Below, piece after piece: positions 1 to 11,776 of a stretch of DNA of 64,000 bases. Numbering within the stretch: the stretch's first letter is position 1; each line of letters opens with the position of its first letter. The stretch spans positions 62,001 to 126,000 of the forward strand of contig JAJFZO010000132.1 in the NCBI GenBank assembly GCA_021397835.1, read 5' to 3'. Origin of the DNA: Moringa oleifera. Its lineage: Eukaryota; Streptophyta; Magnoliopsida; Brassicales; Moringaceae. The notes under the pieces were generated by a model. The model was not told the DNA's origin and searched no databases. It saw nothing but the letters and a program-made list of their open reading frames with translations. The position numbers and the translations under genes were made by a program.

Positions 1-182
1 TTGTAACCATGTAAGTATAAATCTTACTTTATGCCTTTTGTTCATTGGTTTCATTATTAATTCTAAATACTACATGTTTTCAAATGTTTATTGATTATTG
101 ATATAAGGATTTTCAAATGTCGTGTGAGATCAAATATTACATGGCAACAAATTCAACTGAGTTCATTTTGTTTTTGCATTAT
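1..182 (+). other. Left flank of element A: intron of CACTA B Ulp1-like gene
   Basis: AT-rich sequence just outside the left end of element A. A possible splice donor (gtaagtat) lies at about 12-19. The matching right flank at 11794 continues as intron and reaches an acceptor and a Ulp1-type exon at 11842. Both flanks therefore appear to be the two halves of one intron of an older CACTA-encoded protease gene. The upstream exons lie outside the window, so the donor assignment is inference. Confidence 0.45.
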
Positions 183-199
183 TAACACTACTACAAATA
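183..199 (+). repeat. Left target duplication (TAA) and CACTA terminal inverted repeat of element A
   Basis: TAA at 183-185 is followed by CACTACTACAAATA from 186. The first 12 bases match the inverted complement of the right end exactly. Confidence 0.95.
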
Positions 200-204
200 A
201 AAGC

Positions 205-500
205 TTTAATGATAGTTAAAAATGGTTTTTAATGATAGTTGTAAAACTGTCATCTTTGTTCATGTCATTAAAGGGAAGAAGTTTTAATGACAGTTATTGA
301 ACTGTCATTGAAAGCATTACCTTTTAATGACAGTTCTATTGAAACTTTCGTTAAAGGAGTGACTTTTTAATGATAGTCCAAATGGAACGTCGTTAAAAGG
401 GGACCCTTTTAATGACAGTTCTAATAAAACTGTCGTTAAAGGGGGCCCTTTTAATGAAAATTACTATAAAACTGTCATTAAAAAGTCATTAAAAGTGTCT
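205..500. repeat. Left subterminal hairpin repeats of element A
   Basis: About six degenerate units of roughly 43-46 bp. Each has the form TTTTAATGACAGTT, a short spacer, AACTGTCATTAAA, so each unit is a small inverted repeat. By analogy with En/Spm these are likely binding sites for the element's TNPA-type protein; that role is inferred. Confidence 0.85.
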
Positions 501-851
501 TTTATATTTATTTCAAAATAAATAAAAAATTTATATATTCAAATTATCCAAAACCTGCTTTCACATCATCCATATACATCAATACAATTCTTCACAATAT
601 GTAACCAAAATTTTTATGTTGTACACTTCAATACCATTCTAACAGATCGTCATTACTTCTTTCATATTTGAAAACACTCAAAATAATCTAATCCAAAAAA
701 GTAATAAGAGATAAACAAAACAAAAGATCACTAAAGTTTGATGTTATAATTGAACTCTATATGTATAATACATGAGTTAAAATATTACACAATCCTAAAA
801 ATTCAACTATATAAATTCAATAATGGTCATGTGTACAAAAATCTTCAAAGT

Positions 852-3800
852 TCAACTTTCTAATATGGCATTCCAAAGAAATTGTCCAACCTCCTTTTTA
901 ACTTCATCAATATCCGATTGGATGTAAGTATCTATGTCCACTAACTATATTTCAAAAAAAAAAAAAGTTAGTCCAATTAAAATTTTTAATAAGCACATCA
1001 ATTAATTACTTAAGTATTTACATAAGCAAATGCTTAAAAACTTACCATTTTTACATATGGAAAATTTCTATCACGTCTATCAATGATGTCCCTTAAAAAT
1101 GTTATAATATAATATCCACACTCAGTATTTGGAGACTGATGTGGACACTGCATTAAAAATTTATAATTGTTATATTTTGTAAAATAAATAAAACTAACAT
1201 CACATATAGGTTTAAATATACATACCTTAGTAGGAATACTCCTAGGAATGGGCTTATTGCTTGATTCTTTTAAAACTTGAAACTATTTAAAAGAACTATC
1301 AATAGAAAATAATCAATATTCTTAAGAGTAAGAAAAAATACATACTAACATAAATGAAAATATTTTTACTTACGTGGACATAAGTTGATCTAGTTCTTGT
1401 TCAGAACCATGGTTCAAAGGATCAAAAATACTATACACAAAATTACGAGGCTCAACAACCACCTACAACCAGTGCTGCTTATATTATGAAAAATAAATGT
1501 AAAAAATATTTTGAACAAAACAACTAATAATTTTAAGTAGTATTATAACTTACCTCAAGTTATAAGGAAATATCACTACTCCTTCATCACATGGATCTAT
1601 CATTCTATTGGCTAGGTGACGAGCTTGAGTGTCTATACTTGTAGACATTCCATATGACAATGTTGATGGATCAGCAAATACAAAATACTTTCTCAAGCCA
1701 AGTGCAGCTAAATCTGTATAAAGTTTACTGAAATAATAAAGAGTAAGAAAAATGTAAATAATAACCAAATAAAAATTCAAAAGACATACATACACAATGT
1801 AAGCCTGAATAATGGTGACACTTAGCTCTTCCATGTGACAAAATTGCATGATATCTTCTCGAGCCATAAATACATGTCCATCAGAAGCAAAGACTTCAGT
1901 AAAAGGTATGTGTATTGCTTCATCAGGTGCCATCACCTTATTCACATAATTATACATCTTCTATAATCCTTGTGGTAGCCCAACGGAAGATACTTGTTGT
2001 GATGATTGTGGTTTTGTCAATGTTGGTGCTTTCTTAACTGGTAACTTACCTTGTTGTTTTATAGTCGATAGCTGAAAAAATTTTGCAAACTTAGTTGACA
2101 TTAATAGGTTGACTTTATAAAATATATTACCAAAAACATTACCTCATGTGTACCAATAATGACCCAATCTCGAGGCCAAGCAATAACTGAACCAAGTGCA
2201 GAAAAAACATTTGTCAATCCACTGTCTGGGTTAAGACGAGGCAATTGTGCATCACCATGAATAGCTACGTCCACTATCACCCGAACATCACCAAAAAATA
2301 ATGGATGCCCATGGATGATTTGATTAGGAATATGATCCATGAAGATAACCCTACTTGCCACTATGTAGCCTGATGACTGGATGAACATATGGCATGGCTC
2401 ACACTATAATGATCCAAAAAAAATAGAAGTTACATTCGTAATATTATTAATATCACATTTACTATGAATAACATGTAACATACTTTGTTGTCGTGTGGTG
2501 CTAGCATAGGTGCAGGTGCTGGTGGTATGACTGGCATAGGTGATTGAAGTATTATATATTCTTCTTCCTCAAATAATCCAGTTATATTGTTGCTAGCTTT
2601 ACTTGAACGAAATTGCATTGTAGATTTTTCTTGCTAGACATCATCATTTTTGTTCGCAATAATGTTTGTCAAAACTTCTTTATGCTCTATGAACCACCTT
2701 ATCATCTCTGCCAATTGCTGTTGATCTAATTGCATACCTTAAGGGACATTTAACTTTTTGGGCTTCCTAAAATAAGATGTGATAGTTACCCCAGATCATT
2801 CACCTCTAATTCGTTTGGGGTGCTCAAGTATACCAAGAGCTTTCGTGTGGATCGAAGTTTGTAAATTTACCCTGTGTGCTCTGTGTCATCAACTCATCCT
2901 AGAATGTTATAATAAAATTAATCAATAAACATGAAATTTATTACTATAAATGCTAGAAAAAATTTGAACTACACTAACAATTCTTTCCCCACACAGTCGG
3001 CTCGCATCATTCACATATTATCCTTTTTTATTCTGTCGTGAAGCCTTCCACAATAAGGCACAATCAATTTAAGTATCGCTACCCAATGCTTGTTTCTTTT
3101 TTCAACATAAAGAGTGAACATGTTAGATTTTAAAACGTACTACCAAATAAATATATTATCAATTATAAACATAATAAATGAAAAAAAAACTTACAACTTC
3201 ACTCTCTAGCCCTGCAAATCCCTTTCTATATAGACGATGATCGTACACATTCTTCTTTCTTTTTCTCTTTTGCTATTTGTCTCTTTTGCTGTAAGATCAA
3301 TACACATCAACATTTGGAGAAAATTATATAAACAAAAACTTTACTAACTATAAATATATACTTGAAACTCTTCTGTTATATGAGAGTTCACAAATTCCTG
3401 CCACACCCTAACATCTATAACACTGCTATATTCTTCAGGTGGAAATGATAGAAATTCCAAGCCATCAATGTGAGGGAATATGTGCTTTAATGTAAGATTG
3501 GTCTTGAAGTTCCTCCATTTGTTTGTAGTAGACTGAAGTACGTACCTTTTCATGCTCGCATCAATATCATACATCTCCTACAACATATTATAAAAAAGTG
3601 GCTTGGTGCAAATCAAATTAATTAGCAATAAACTAATTGAAAAGCAATACCACATTGTGTTTCATTTAACTTATCAATATTGTCTCACAAATCTTATTTT
3701 TCATTTCAATGCTTACTGAGTGCCAATTCACGATATTTATAGGCATCGTATTACGTACCACCACCCCAATGTAGCTATTGAACTGGATTGCATTCCTCCC

Positions 3801-3938
3801 AATTGGTTGACCTTTATCATTTACCTCGATCGTGAGCTTAACTCCGGAAGCACAACTCTTAATTATCTTAGGCATACTAGTGATACCTCGTTTTTTGGGC
3901 CCTTGAGAGCCTTCACTTGAGTGTTCAGAAGGATCCAT
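852..3938 (-). pseudogene. CACTA-encoded Transposase_24 / DUF8039 / Ulp1 cysteine protease gene of element A, degraded
   Basis: Second gene of element A, downstream of the transposase. The start is ATG at 3936-3938 (MDPSEHSSEG). The first exons resemble Transposase_24 (Ptta/En_Spm; GQPIGRN, about 3800; NWHSVSIEMK; KRYVLQSTTNKWRNFK, about 3500). A DUF8039-like block follows at 2160-2390 (HGHPLFFGDVRVIVD, WPRDWVIIGTHE). A Ulp1 (C48 protease) domain spans about 1950-852: GHVFMAREDIMQFC, an HW motif near 1470 fitting the catalytic His, and TECGYY near 1110 carrying the expected catalytic Cys. The stop is TGA at 852-854. Several exons are joined by plausible GT-AG introns. Frames are broken (for example a TAG after HWL), so this copy is probably dead. 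Plant CACTA elements with Ulp1-type genes are known; the substrate of such proteases is not established. Confidence 0.8.
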
Positions 3939-4075
3939 CAAATATATAAACAATAACAAAATATGGTTAGCATCATATATGCAAAACATGATAAAATTAA
4001 AAAAATAAATTAAAGTTATAAAAAAACACAATAACTTTGACACATGAGGCAATTGATTACTACCTTAAAAAATAC

Positions 4076-7000
4076 TCAAACCCACAATCCTTCATCATTG
4101 TCTCGAGCATATGCAAGATGATACTCATCCATTTGGTCAAATAAATTAGCAGGTGGTAAATTATTACAAAAAGACGTGCTCCATACTAATATCGCACAAA
4201 TCATCATCTTCATCATAGTCTTGTGGAGGTGTTGACAGTACTATAGACCATTTGGCATCAATTGGATCTTCAATGTAAAATACTTGTCTTGCTTATGAAG
4301 CCAATATAAACTGATCATTCCTATGTCCAATTCGATTGAGATCAACTAGCACAACTCCTAGATCATCAACTTTAACACCGCTGCTATTCTCAATCCAATC
4401 ACATTTGAAAACTGGAACTTTGAACATTGTATAATCTAGTTTTCATATTTCTTGTATAACTCCATAGAATGATAAATCACCATATATTGGATTTTTATCC
4501 TTAGCACTAGAGATTTGCATGGTGTTGGCAACTACAGTGACACCACTATTTTGATGGATCCTTGAGTTATCTAGTTGCTTTGTGTAAAAGCGACAACCAT
4601 TGATGATATATCTAGGATACTTGATTATTGTGGATCGAGGACCATGGGCAAGCCATCATAGTGTTGATGAGACATTATGATTAGATAATAAAAGTTCATT
4701 CTCCATCTGTATCATAACATATATTAGATGAACCATATTAAAAATAAATTTAATGTCTAAACAACAATAAGTATTCTCACCCGTGTGCATAACCAATTAC
4801 TTAAGATTCGATTTTGTTCATCATGTAACCATTTGAGTTGTTTTGACGTGATAGAATTGTCGATCCTTAACTGATTTAAATGCTCATTGCATGTTAAGAA
4901 TAAATCACCAAACAATAATTCAAATATTATTTCATATAATAATAAACTATGAGTCATAAAATTTAATTACCTTATATATGGTTGAACTTCACTCGTATTC
5001 ATCAAAACATACAAGTGCGCTTGATGAAGGAGGACATTATCAACTTTCTCAACAGTTCCACTAGTTAGATCTTTTCCATTCCGAGTTGAATGACCAAATA
5101 CATTCTTTCGTGGGGGAATTCCAATAATATCCATACCAGATAAATAGTCAACGCAGAATTCTAATGCCTCTTTTGCAATGTACGACTCAGCAATATTACC
5201 CTTAAGTCTATTACGATTTCAAACATAACCCTTTAACACTTTCATGTATCTTTCAAATGGGTACATCCATCATAAATACACAGAACCACATAATTTTACT
5301 TCTCTAATAAGATGAATAGTAAGGTGGACCATAATATCAAAAAAGTTAGGAGGAAAGTACTTCTCAAGCAAACAAAGTGTTGTGACAAGTTCGTTTTGAA
5401 TTCCATCTAACTTTGACACATCCACCACCTTTTAGCATAACAAATTGAAGAACATGCAAAGTCTAATGAGAGCATATCTAACATGTTTGGGTAGCACACC
5501 TCGTAAAGCAATAGGTAAAAGTTGTTGCATTAGGATGTGACAATCATGTGACTTCAACCCATATAGTTTCAAGTTGTCCATGGATACTAGATTTCTGATG
5601 TTCGAAGAATACCCATCTGGGACCTTAATCTCACTGAAAACTTTACAAAATATTTTTTTTCTTCCTTAGATAAAGTGTAGCATGCACATGGTAGAAATGT
5701 ACGATTACCGCGAACTTGTGGTTCCAACTCAGGCCTTAACCCCATGTCTTTCAAATCCATTCTTGAAGCTAATCCATCTTTAGATTTTTTAGGAATATCA
5801 AGCAATGTCCCAAGAAGACTATCACAAATATTCTTTTCAATGTGCATGACATCTAGAATATGTCTGATATGCAAGGACTTCCAATATGGTAAGTCAAAGA
5901 AAATCGACCTCTTTTTCCAGCACTGTGTAACAACATCTTCTTTACCCATTGTACTTCATTTCTTCTACTTTCCCCATGAATTTACTAGATATTGAACTTC
6001 ATGAAAGACTTCTTCACTGCTTAATGGTTGGGGAGCAATTCTGAATTCTTGTTCACCATTGAAGGCCTTTTTCTGTCTGCGATAAGGATGATGCCGTGGT
6101 AAGAATCTCTTGTTTCCAAGATATGACATCTTTTTACTATATTTTAAGTGACTAGCTTGGGTGTTCTTAGCACAGATAGGACAAGCATAATACCATTTAA
6201 CAGTGCAACCAGATAAATTAGCATATGCAGGAAAATCATTGATTGTCCATAACAAAACAGCTTTCAAGTTGAACGGCTCATTACGGTACGCATCATGTAC
6301 TTTTACACCTGTGTCCCATAACGTTTTTAAGTCTTCTATAAGTGGAGCCAAGTAGACATCGATATCATTACCAGATAGTTTAGGACCTGATATTAGAACA
6401 TCAACATCATGAAATTTCTCTTCATTGTTAACCATGGCAGTAAATTATAGTTCACCATAATCACCGGCCAACAACTATATTGACTACTTAATGTATTATG
6501 CGGATTAATCCCATCTGCTGATATAGCAAGCCTTAAGTTTCTTGTCTCTGAAGCAAACTCTGGCCACATGTAGTCAACCAATTTCCATGATGGTGTATTT
6601 GATGGATGCCTCAACTGACCATCAATTTCACTTTTATTTGAATGCCATGTAAGGTGTTTTGATATTTCAGAACTTTTGAACATTCTTCTAAATCTTGGTA
6701 TTGGTGGAAAATACCACAACACCTTAGTAGGCACACCAGTCTTTATTTTATTACTGTTTTTCATTACTTTCCATCTTGAAAGTCCACAAGTTGGACATTG
6801 AATGTCATCCTGAAACTCCTTCTGATATAATATGCAATCATTTGGATAGGCATGAATCTTTTGATACTCCATGCCTAATGCATTCAATGTTTTCTTGGCA
6901 TCATACGTGGATGTAAGCATTTCATTATTATCAGGCAATATTTTGGCAATCAAATTTAAAAGATCACTAAAACTTTGTTCGGACCAACCATATTTTACCT

Positions 7001-7449
7001 TCAAATTGTACAATTTAATTAGAGCAGATAATTTAGTAAACTTCATTGATCGAGAATACAAAGGTTTCAGCATCACAAAGTAATCTTTCAAAGTGGTTAG
7101 GATTACTATCATACTCTGCAAATGCCTCTTGTACCATTTCTACAGTGTTATCAACTTCTTCGATGTGTTCTACCTCCCTAATAACTTTAGCATTCTTACT
7201 AGTAGAAGATCCAACAATACTAGTTTATCCGTGCCATATCCAGTTTTGATAGCTGCTATCAACTCCATATACATGTAAATGATTCCGTATCTCATATGGG
7301 GTATAACGCTTCATGTTGTCACATTTAATACATGGACACTAAACTAATTTAGGGTTATCACTATTTTGAACAGCATAATTTAAAAAGTTATTCACCCCTA
7401 CATCATATGCCTCTGATCTTTTATCAGTAAACATCCAAGTTTCATCCAT
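4076..7449 (-). pseudogene. CACTA transposase (tnp2 family) gene of element A, degraded
   Basis: First gene of element A. The likely start is ATG at 7447-7449 (MDETWMFTDKRSEAYDVGV). The order matches plant CACTA transposases. A transposase-associated domain has CPCIKC and ends in NWIWHG before a stop, about 7430-7215. The tnp2 core follows (KYGWSEQSFSDLL, CPTCGLSRWK, LRLAISADGINP, VYLAPLIEDLKTLWD, CTVKWYYACPIC, HILDVMHIEKNICDSLLGT), about 7060-5800. A DUF4218-like stretch lies at about 5700-4980 (MDIIGIP). A DUF4216-like stretch at about 4680-4200 has PVFKCDWIENSSGVKVDDLG and DLNRIGHRNDQFILAS. The reading ends LWV then TGA at 4076-4078. The frame shifts near 6400 and 4165, and there are many stops between 5590 and 4980, so no full-length product can be made. 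Family transposases cut and join the CACTA ends. Confidence 0.88.
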
Positions 7450-8150
7450 TCTGAAATTTAATAGACATTTAATTATTTACTTTTCAAGCATCCAATATAC
7501 TAAGTGAAATTTAAATAAATGATTAATAACTATTTAATTAATTAATACAAAAAGTTAATGAAAGCATCTAATTAACTAACTATTAAATTAATTCAAATTT
7601 AAATAACAGTTATTATTTACTTTACAAGCATCAAATTTATTAATTAAAATTTAAATACATAATTAAAAATTATTTATTTAATTAAGATATAATCAATATT
7701 TAATTAACATCTAATTTACTATATAAGCACTTAATTGATTAAAATTTAAATAACATTTAATGGTTTATATTACAAGCATATAATTAATTAATTATCTATT
7801 TAAAATTTAACTAAATATATTAATTTATGTTAACAATAAAATCAATATAATTAAATTTGACAAAATATACCAATTAATCTTACGTAAAAAAATTAATTCA
7901 AACATAAATTCATCTACACCTAATATATAATTAATTTATCAAAATATAAATTCATCTAATTAACATTTAGATTAATTTATCAATTAATCTAAAAATCTTA
8001 ATAACTATGAAATAATAAATATATTAATATATATCCATTCATACCAAATATGTTCATCAAAATATACTAATGAAAAAAAAAATCAAATTTCATCAATTAA
8101 TAACAATTCACCTAACACACTTAATAAAAAACTTCTCAAAATATAAATTC
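7450..8150. other. AT-rich leader of element A upstream of the transposase
   Basis: No gene seen. The sequence is very AT-rich, with repeated AATTTAAAT / TTAATTAATTA motifs. The 7450-7840 part is matched in inverted orientation by 30630-31073, upstream of the related transposase fragment E. It is therefore an ancestral part of this CACTA family, probably leader or first intron. Confidence 0.6.
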
Positions 8151-8213
8151 ATCTACCTGTTTCTAGACAGAGAACAAAGAGAGGGTCAAAAAGGCTGGTG
8201 GCAGCTACCCTAG

Positions 8214-8735
8214 TTGCTTCTAGACGGACAGCAGACAGGAGAATGGCTGGAGAAAGGCTGGCTATGCAGCTGCTTTTGGACAGAGGATAAAAAAGAGAGG
8301 GTCGGAAAGGCTGCCAGCAGCTACCCCAGTTGCTTCTGGAAGGACAGCAGACAGGAGAATGGTTGGAGAATGGCTGACTGTGCAACTACTTCTAGACAAA
8401 GATCAAAAAAGAGAGGGCCGAAAAGGCTTCCAGCAGCTACCCCAGCTGCTTCTAGACGAACAACAGATAGGAGAATGGTCGGAGAAAGGTTGGCTATGCA
8501 GCTGCTTCTGGATAGAGACCAAAAAAGATAGGGTTGGAAAGGATGCCAACAGCTACCCTAACTGCTTTTGGACAGACAGCAGACAGGAGAATGGCTGGCT
8601 GTGCAGCTGCTTCTAAACAGAGACCAAAAAGGAGAGGGCCAAAAAGGCTGCCAGCAGCTACCCTAACTGCTTCTGGACGAACAGCAGACAGGAGAATGGT
8701 CGGAGAATGGATGGCTGGCTGTATAGCTGCTTCTG
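8214..8735. repeat. Minisatellite in element A, about 117-bp unit, 5 copies
   Basis: The landmark GACAGCAGACAGGAGAATGG recurs at about 8227, 8343, 8459, 8577 and 8682 with small changes. Each copy also carries ATGCAGCTGCTTCTGGACAG and AGGCTGCCAGCAGCTACCC. The array is notably richer in G and C than the sequence around it. Open frames running through it on both strands reflect the repeat structure, not genes. Confidence 0.88.
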
Positions 8736-8859
8736 GACAGTCTATGAAGAGGAGAATTCTGACCTAAAAAGGAAAAATTTCGCGGGATGTTATGGTGGGC
8801 TCAAGAGGGCTCTGGAAAACAATTTAGGATCCCAACTTTAAAAAGCAAGGTAGCATATC

Positions 8860-8955
8860 CTTCAACGTTGGTTATTCCATAACTGGCGTTGAAGGTTCAA
8901 ATTCTCTGGCCTTCAATGCCAGTTATTCGAGAACTAGCATTGAAGGCCAGAGAAT
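8860..8955. repeat. Internal subterminal-like hairpin repeats in element A
   Basis: Two short inverted units of the form CTTCAATGCCAGTTATTC / GAACTAGCATTGAAG. They resemble the inner subterminal repeats at 11480-11530 (CTTTAATGCCAGTTCTTC), yet lie 2.5 kb inside the element, on the near side of the captured UBP1 segment. They may mark an old element end or a segmental duplication of the right end. Confidence 0.6.
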
Positions 8956-9076
8956 TTAAAATCATCACTTGTCTGATATGCATGTGTAAGAGAATTTCAA
9001 ATCATCATCACTCCACATTCATGGCCGCTGCTATAGTTTTCACAGAGTTTCAGCAGAACATATTTTCTCTTGTTAG

Positions 9077-10353
9077 GAAAGTGGCTGGGTAGTAGACAGA
9101 TATGATGTAACTGGGCAACAAAAGGTGCTAGAACCAGTGAGGACAAGCAGAGTTCTAATGCCAAAAGTGTGATGGAACTGACCAATGGCTCGTCAGGTGC
9201 ATCTATTGTATTATGGATGATTATTTTCTCGTTCTAAAACATTGAAAATCGAAAATTTCTTATTAATTGTTTCCATACCTTAGATGTATTGCACTCTTTT
9301 TGGCTTTTTATCTTGTTAGTCTATGTTGTGATTTTGCTTTGTGTGGATGAAATGGTTGTGTAATAGCTTGAAATATGTGTCTGTGGGTCTTAAGCTTGTT
9401 GATCAGTAAGCTGATATTTGTAGCCTTCCATGTGCAGAAGATGGAAAACAGACAACAAATAGTGAGGCTCCTGAAAATAATCCCCAGTACACTACTGTTT
9501 ATGTTGGCAATCTTGCTCCAGAGGTAGGAAACCATCTTTTGTCTACCAACTTTCTTCCCAAATTTTTGTGTGTGTGCATATGTTAGAGACAGAAAAGAGA
9601 GATACGTTTAGGAATCTGTACTTTTCAATATAAAAGTTTGGAAGGATAGGAAAAACTTTTCTAATTATCTAGTGTCACGTTTCTTAGAGATGAACTTACA
9701 ACTAATTTAACTTGTTACGTTTTTCTACTCTGCAGGTTACCCAGCTTGATCTTCATCGCCACTTCCATGCCCTTAGTGCCGGAGTGATTGAGGAGGTTCA
9801 AGTTCAAAAAGACAAAGGTTTTGGTTTTGTGAGATACAGTACTCATGCTGAGGCAGCTCTAGCAATTCAAATGGGAAATTCCCAGTCATTTCTATGTGGT
9901 AAACAAATCAAGGTACAGTTTTTGTTGCTTATGCAACTTATATGTGTAAGTACCAAAAAAGTGTCAACTTCTCGATTATAATAAAGTGTGGCAATTTTTT
10001 TCATGTTTGTATATATTTACGCATTGATGTGGGGTCTTATAGTGATTGTTATGTTTTCCCATTTGTGATTGTAGTGCTCTTGGGGCAGCAAGCCCACCCC
10101 ACTTGGAACAAGTTCAAACCCACTTTCTCCCCTTACTGCTACACCGTTAACAGGGATTTCAGCCACTAACCTCTTAGCATACGAAAGACAATTAGCCATG
10201 AGTAAGATGGGTGGTGTCCATGCCCTGATGCAAGGATAGTATCCTCTAAAGCAAGCCCCAATAGGAGTGGGTACTGCTGGAGTAAGCCAGGCAATATATG
10301 ATGGTGGGTTTCAGAATGTTATTGCAGCCTAATAGGTTATGTACTACCAGTGA
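9077..10353 (+). pseudogene. UBP1: Captured fragment of a UBP1-type oligouridylate-binding protein gene, with introns
   Basis: Four exons in order with GT-AG introns: 9077-9196 ([26 protein letters not shown]), 9438-9523 ([16 protein letters not shown]), 9736-9912 ([40 protein letters not shown]) and 10075-10353 ([51 protein letters not shown]). These give the end of RRM2, all of RRM3 with its RNP2 (VYVGNL) and RNP1 (KGFGFVRY) motifs, and the C-terminal tail of plant UBP1 proteins, nuclear RNA-binding proteins of three RRMs that bind U-rich RNA. The N-terminal half is absent. Relative to the family, one Arg codon has become TGA and three Gln codons TAG or TAA, all explicable by C-to-T change. 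Retained introns show capture at the DNA level. It lies on the strand opposite to the transposase. Confidence 0.92.
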
Positions 10354-10830
10354 TTATAAGAATTTGGCTTCGATGCCCCACAATGTATAGAAACTAGATA
10401 GTACAAAGCAACTACAGATGGAACTGAAGAAAACATAATAGACGATATCCAGTGGACTCACCACTATACCTTAAGAGTTGATAGCCATTCTAGAGCTTTC
10501 CTTTGAACCATGTGTACTTGATTTATGTCCCAGTTTCCATATGACTTCTGATTGTTAAGCCTTAAATGAGCTTTGCTACTTGGCAGAAGACAAGGAATCC
10601 CAATTTGTCCACCTAAATGATCACTAGAGGATAGGCCAGTGCTTCTTACCCTTGATAGTAGAGACATTAAATTGCCTGATTGAATTGTCACATTTAACTT
10701 TAATGTATTGGCTGTAAAATTTTATTTTAGACATTTTTAGGCAAGCAAGATTCTGGTTCGCAATCGAGTTCTCCATGAAGGAAAGGATTATTTGGCCCAC
10801 TGAATATTTGTGGTGCATTATAGGGGCAGC
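10354..10830 (+). other. Probable 3' untranslated and flanking part of the captured UBP1 gene
   Basis: Non-repetitive, moderately AT-rich sequence directly after the UBP1 stop and before the CAG-rich array. No protein is recognised. Position suggests it came in with the UBP1 segment as its 3' UTR; comparison with the parental gene would fix the capture boundary. Confidence 0.5.
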
Positions 10831-10834
10831 TATA

Positions 10835-11430
10835 AGGAGCCGTCCCTGCTGCAAGAAGCAGCAGCAACAGTTGCTGCTGTTGTAACCAGCCATTGCTGCT
10901 GCTTCTTATAGCAGCAGCAGTAGTCGTTGCTGCAGCTGTAAGCAACCGTCCCTGCTGCAAGAAGCAGCAGCAAGCACCAGCAACAGTTGCCGCTGTTGTA
11001 ACCAGCCATTGCTGCTGCTTCTTGCAGTAGCAGCAGTAGTCTTTGCTGCAGCTGTAAGCAGCCGTCGTAGCTGTAAGAAGCAGCAGCAACAGTTGCTGCT
11101 ACTGTAACCAGCCATTGCTGCTGCTTCTTGCAGCAGCAATAGCAGTCGTTGCTGCAGCTGTAAGCAGCCGTCCTTGCTGCAAGAAGCAGCAACGATTGCT
11201 GCTGCTGTAACCAGCCATTGTTGCTGCTTCTTGCAGCAGCAGCAGCAGTTATTGCTACAGCTGTAAGCAACCGTCCCTGCTGCAAGAAGTAGTAAGAAGC
11301 AGCAGCAACAGTTGTTGCTACTGTAACCAGCCATTGTTGCTGCTTCTTGCAGCAGCAACAGTAGTCCTTGCTGCAGTTGTAAGCAGCCGTCACTACTGCA
11401 AGAAGCAGCAGCAACGACTGCTGCTGATTA
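10835..11430. repeat. CAG/CTG-rich minisatellite in element A, about 102-116-bp unit, 5-6 copies
   Basis: GTAACCAGCCATTGCTGCTG recurs at about 10889, 11000, 11106, 11209 and 11322. Each unit holds GCTGCTGCTTCTTGCAGCAG and, some 60 bp on, its reverse complement CTGCTGCAAGAAGCAGCAGC, so single strands can fold into stacked hairpins. Stop codons are rare on the minus strand in several frames, giving long Leu/Ala/Cys-rich open frames that are composition artefacts. Confidence 0.9.
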
Positions 11431-11444
11431 GGGCATGCTCAAAG

Positions 11445-11776
11445 GTGAAAGCCTGTGTGGCTCATCAAAGGTGGCAGCTATTTTGGCCTTTAATGCCAGT
11501 TCTTCAAGAGCTGGCGGCAAAGGCTTTATGTTTAATGTCAGTTCCTTGAGAACTAACGTTAAATGCCAAATTGATGGATCTTTTAACGTCAGTTCCTAAA
11601 GAATTGATGTTAAATATTTAACTCATAGGTTTTTTTAACACCAGTTCTTCTTTAATTGGCATTAAAAATCTTACTTTTAATGATAGTTTTAGAATAACTG
11701 TCATAAAAAATGTTAATAAATCTTTTAATGACAGTTTTTTGAATAACTGTCATTAAATTGATGTCAATTATTATAA
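11445..11776. repeat. Right subterminal hairpin repeats of element A
   Basis: About six units with the inverted form TTTAATG-C/T-CAGTT ... AACTG-A/G-CATTAAA. The inner units read GCCAGTT/GAGCTGGC; the outer ones read GACAGTT/AACTGTC, as at the left end. These are likely binding sites for the element's own DNA-binding protein (by analogy with En/Spm). Confidence 0.85.

Noticed and set aside
8149..8767. Overlapping open frames on both strands
   Set aside because: They coincide with the 117-bp minisatellite and repeat with its period; there is no protein family and no splice or start context.
10727..11414. Long minus-strand open frames rich in Leu, Ala, Cys and Lys (up to 194 codons)
   Set aside because: They run through the CAG/CTG minisatellite in several frames at once; absence of stops follows from the repeat composition.
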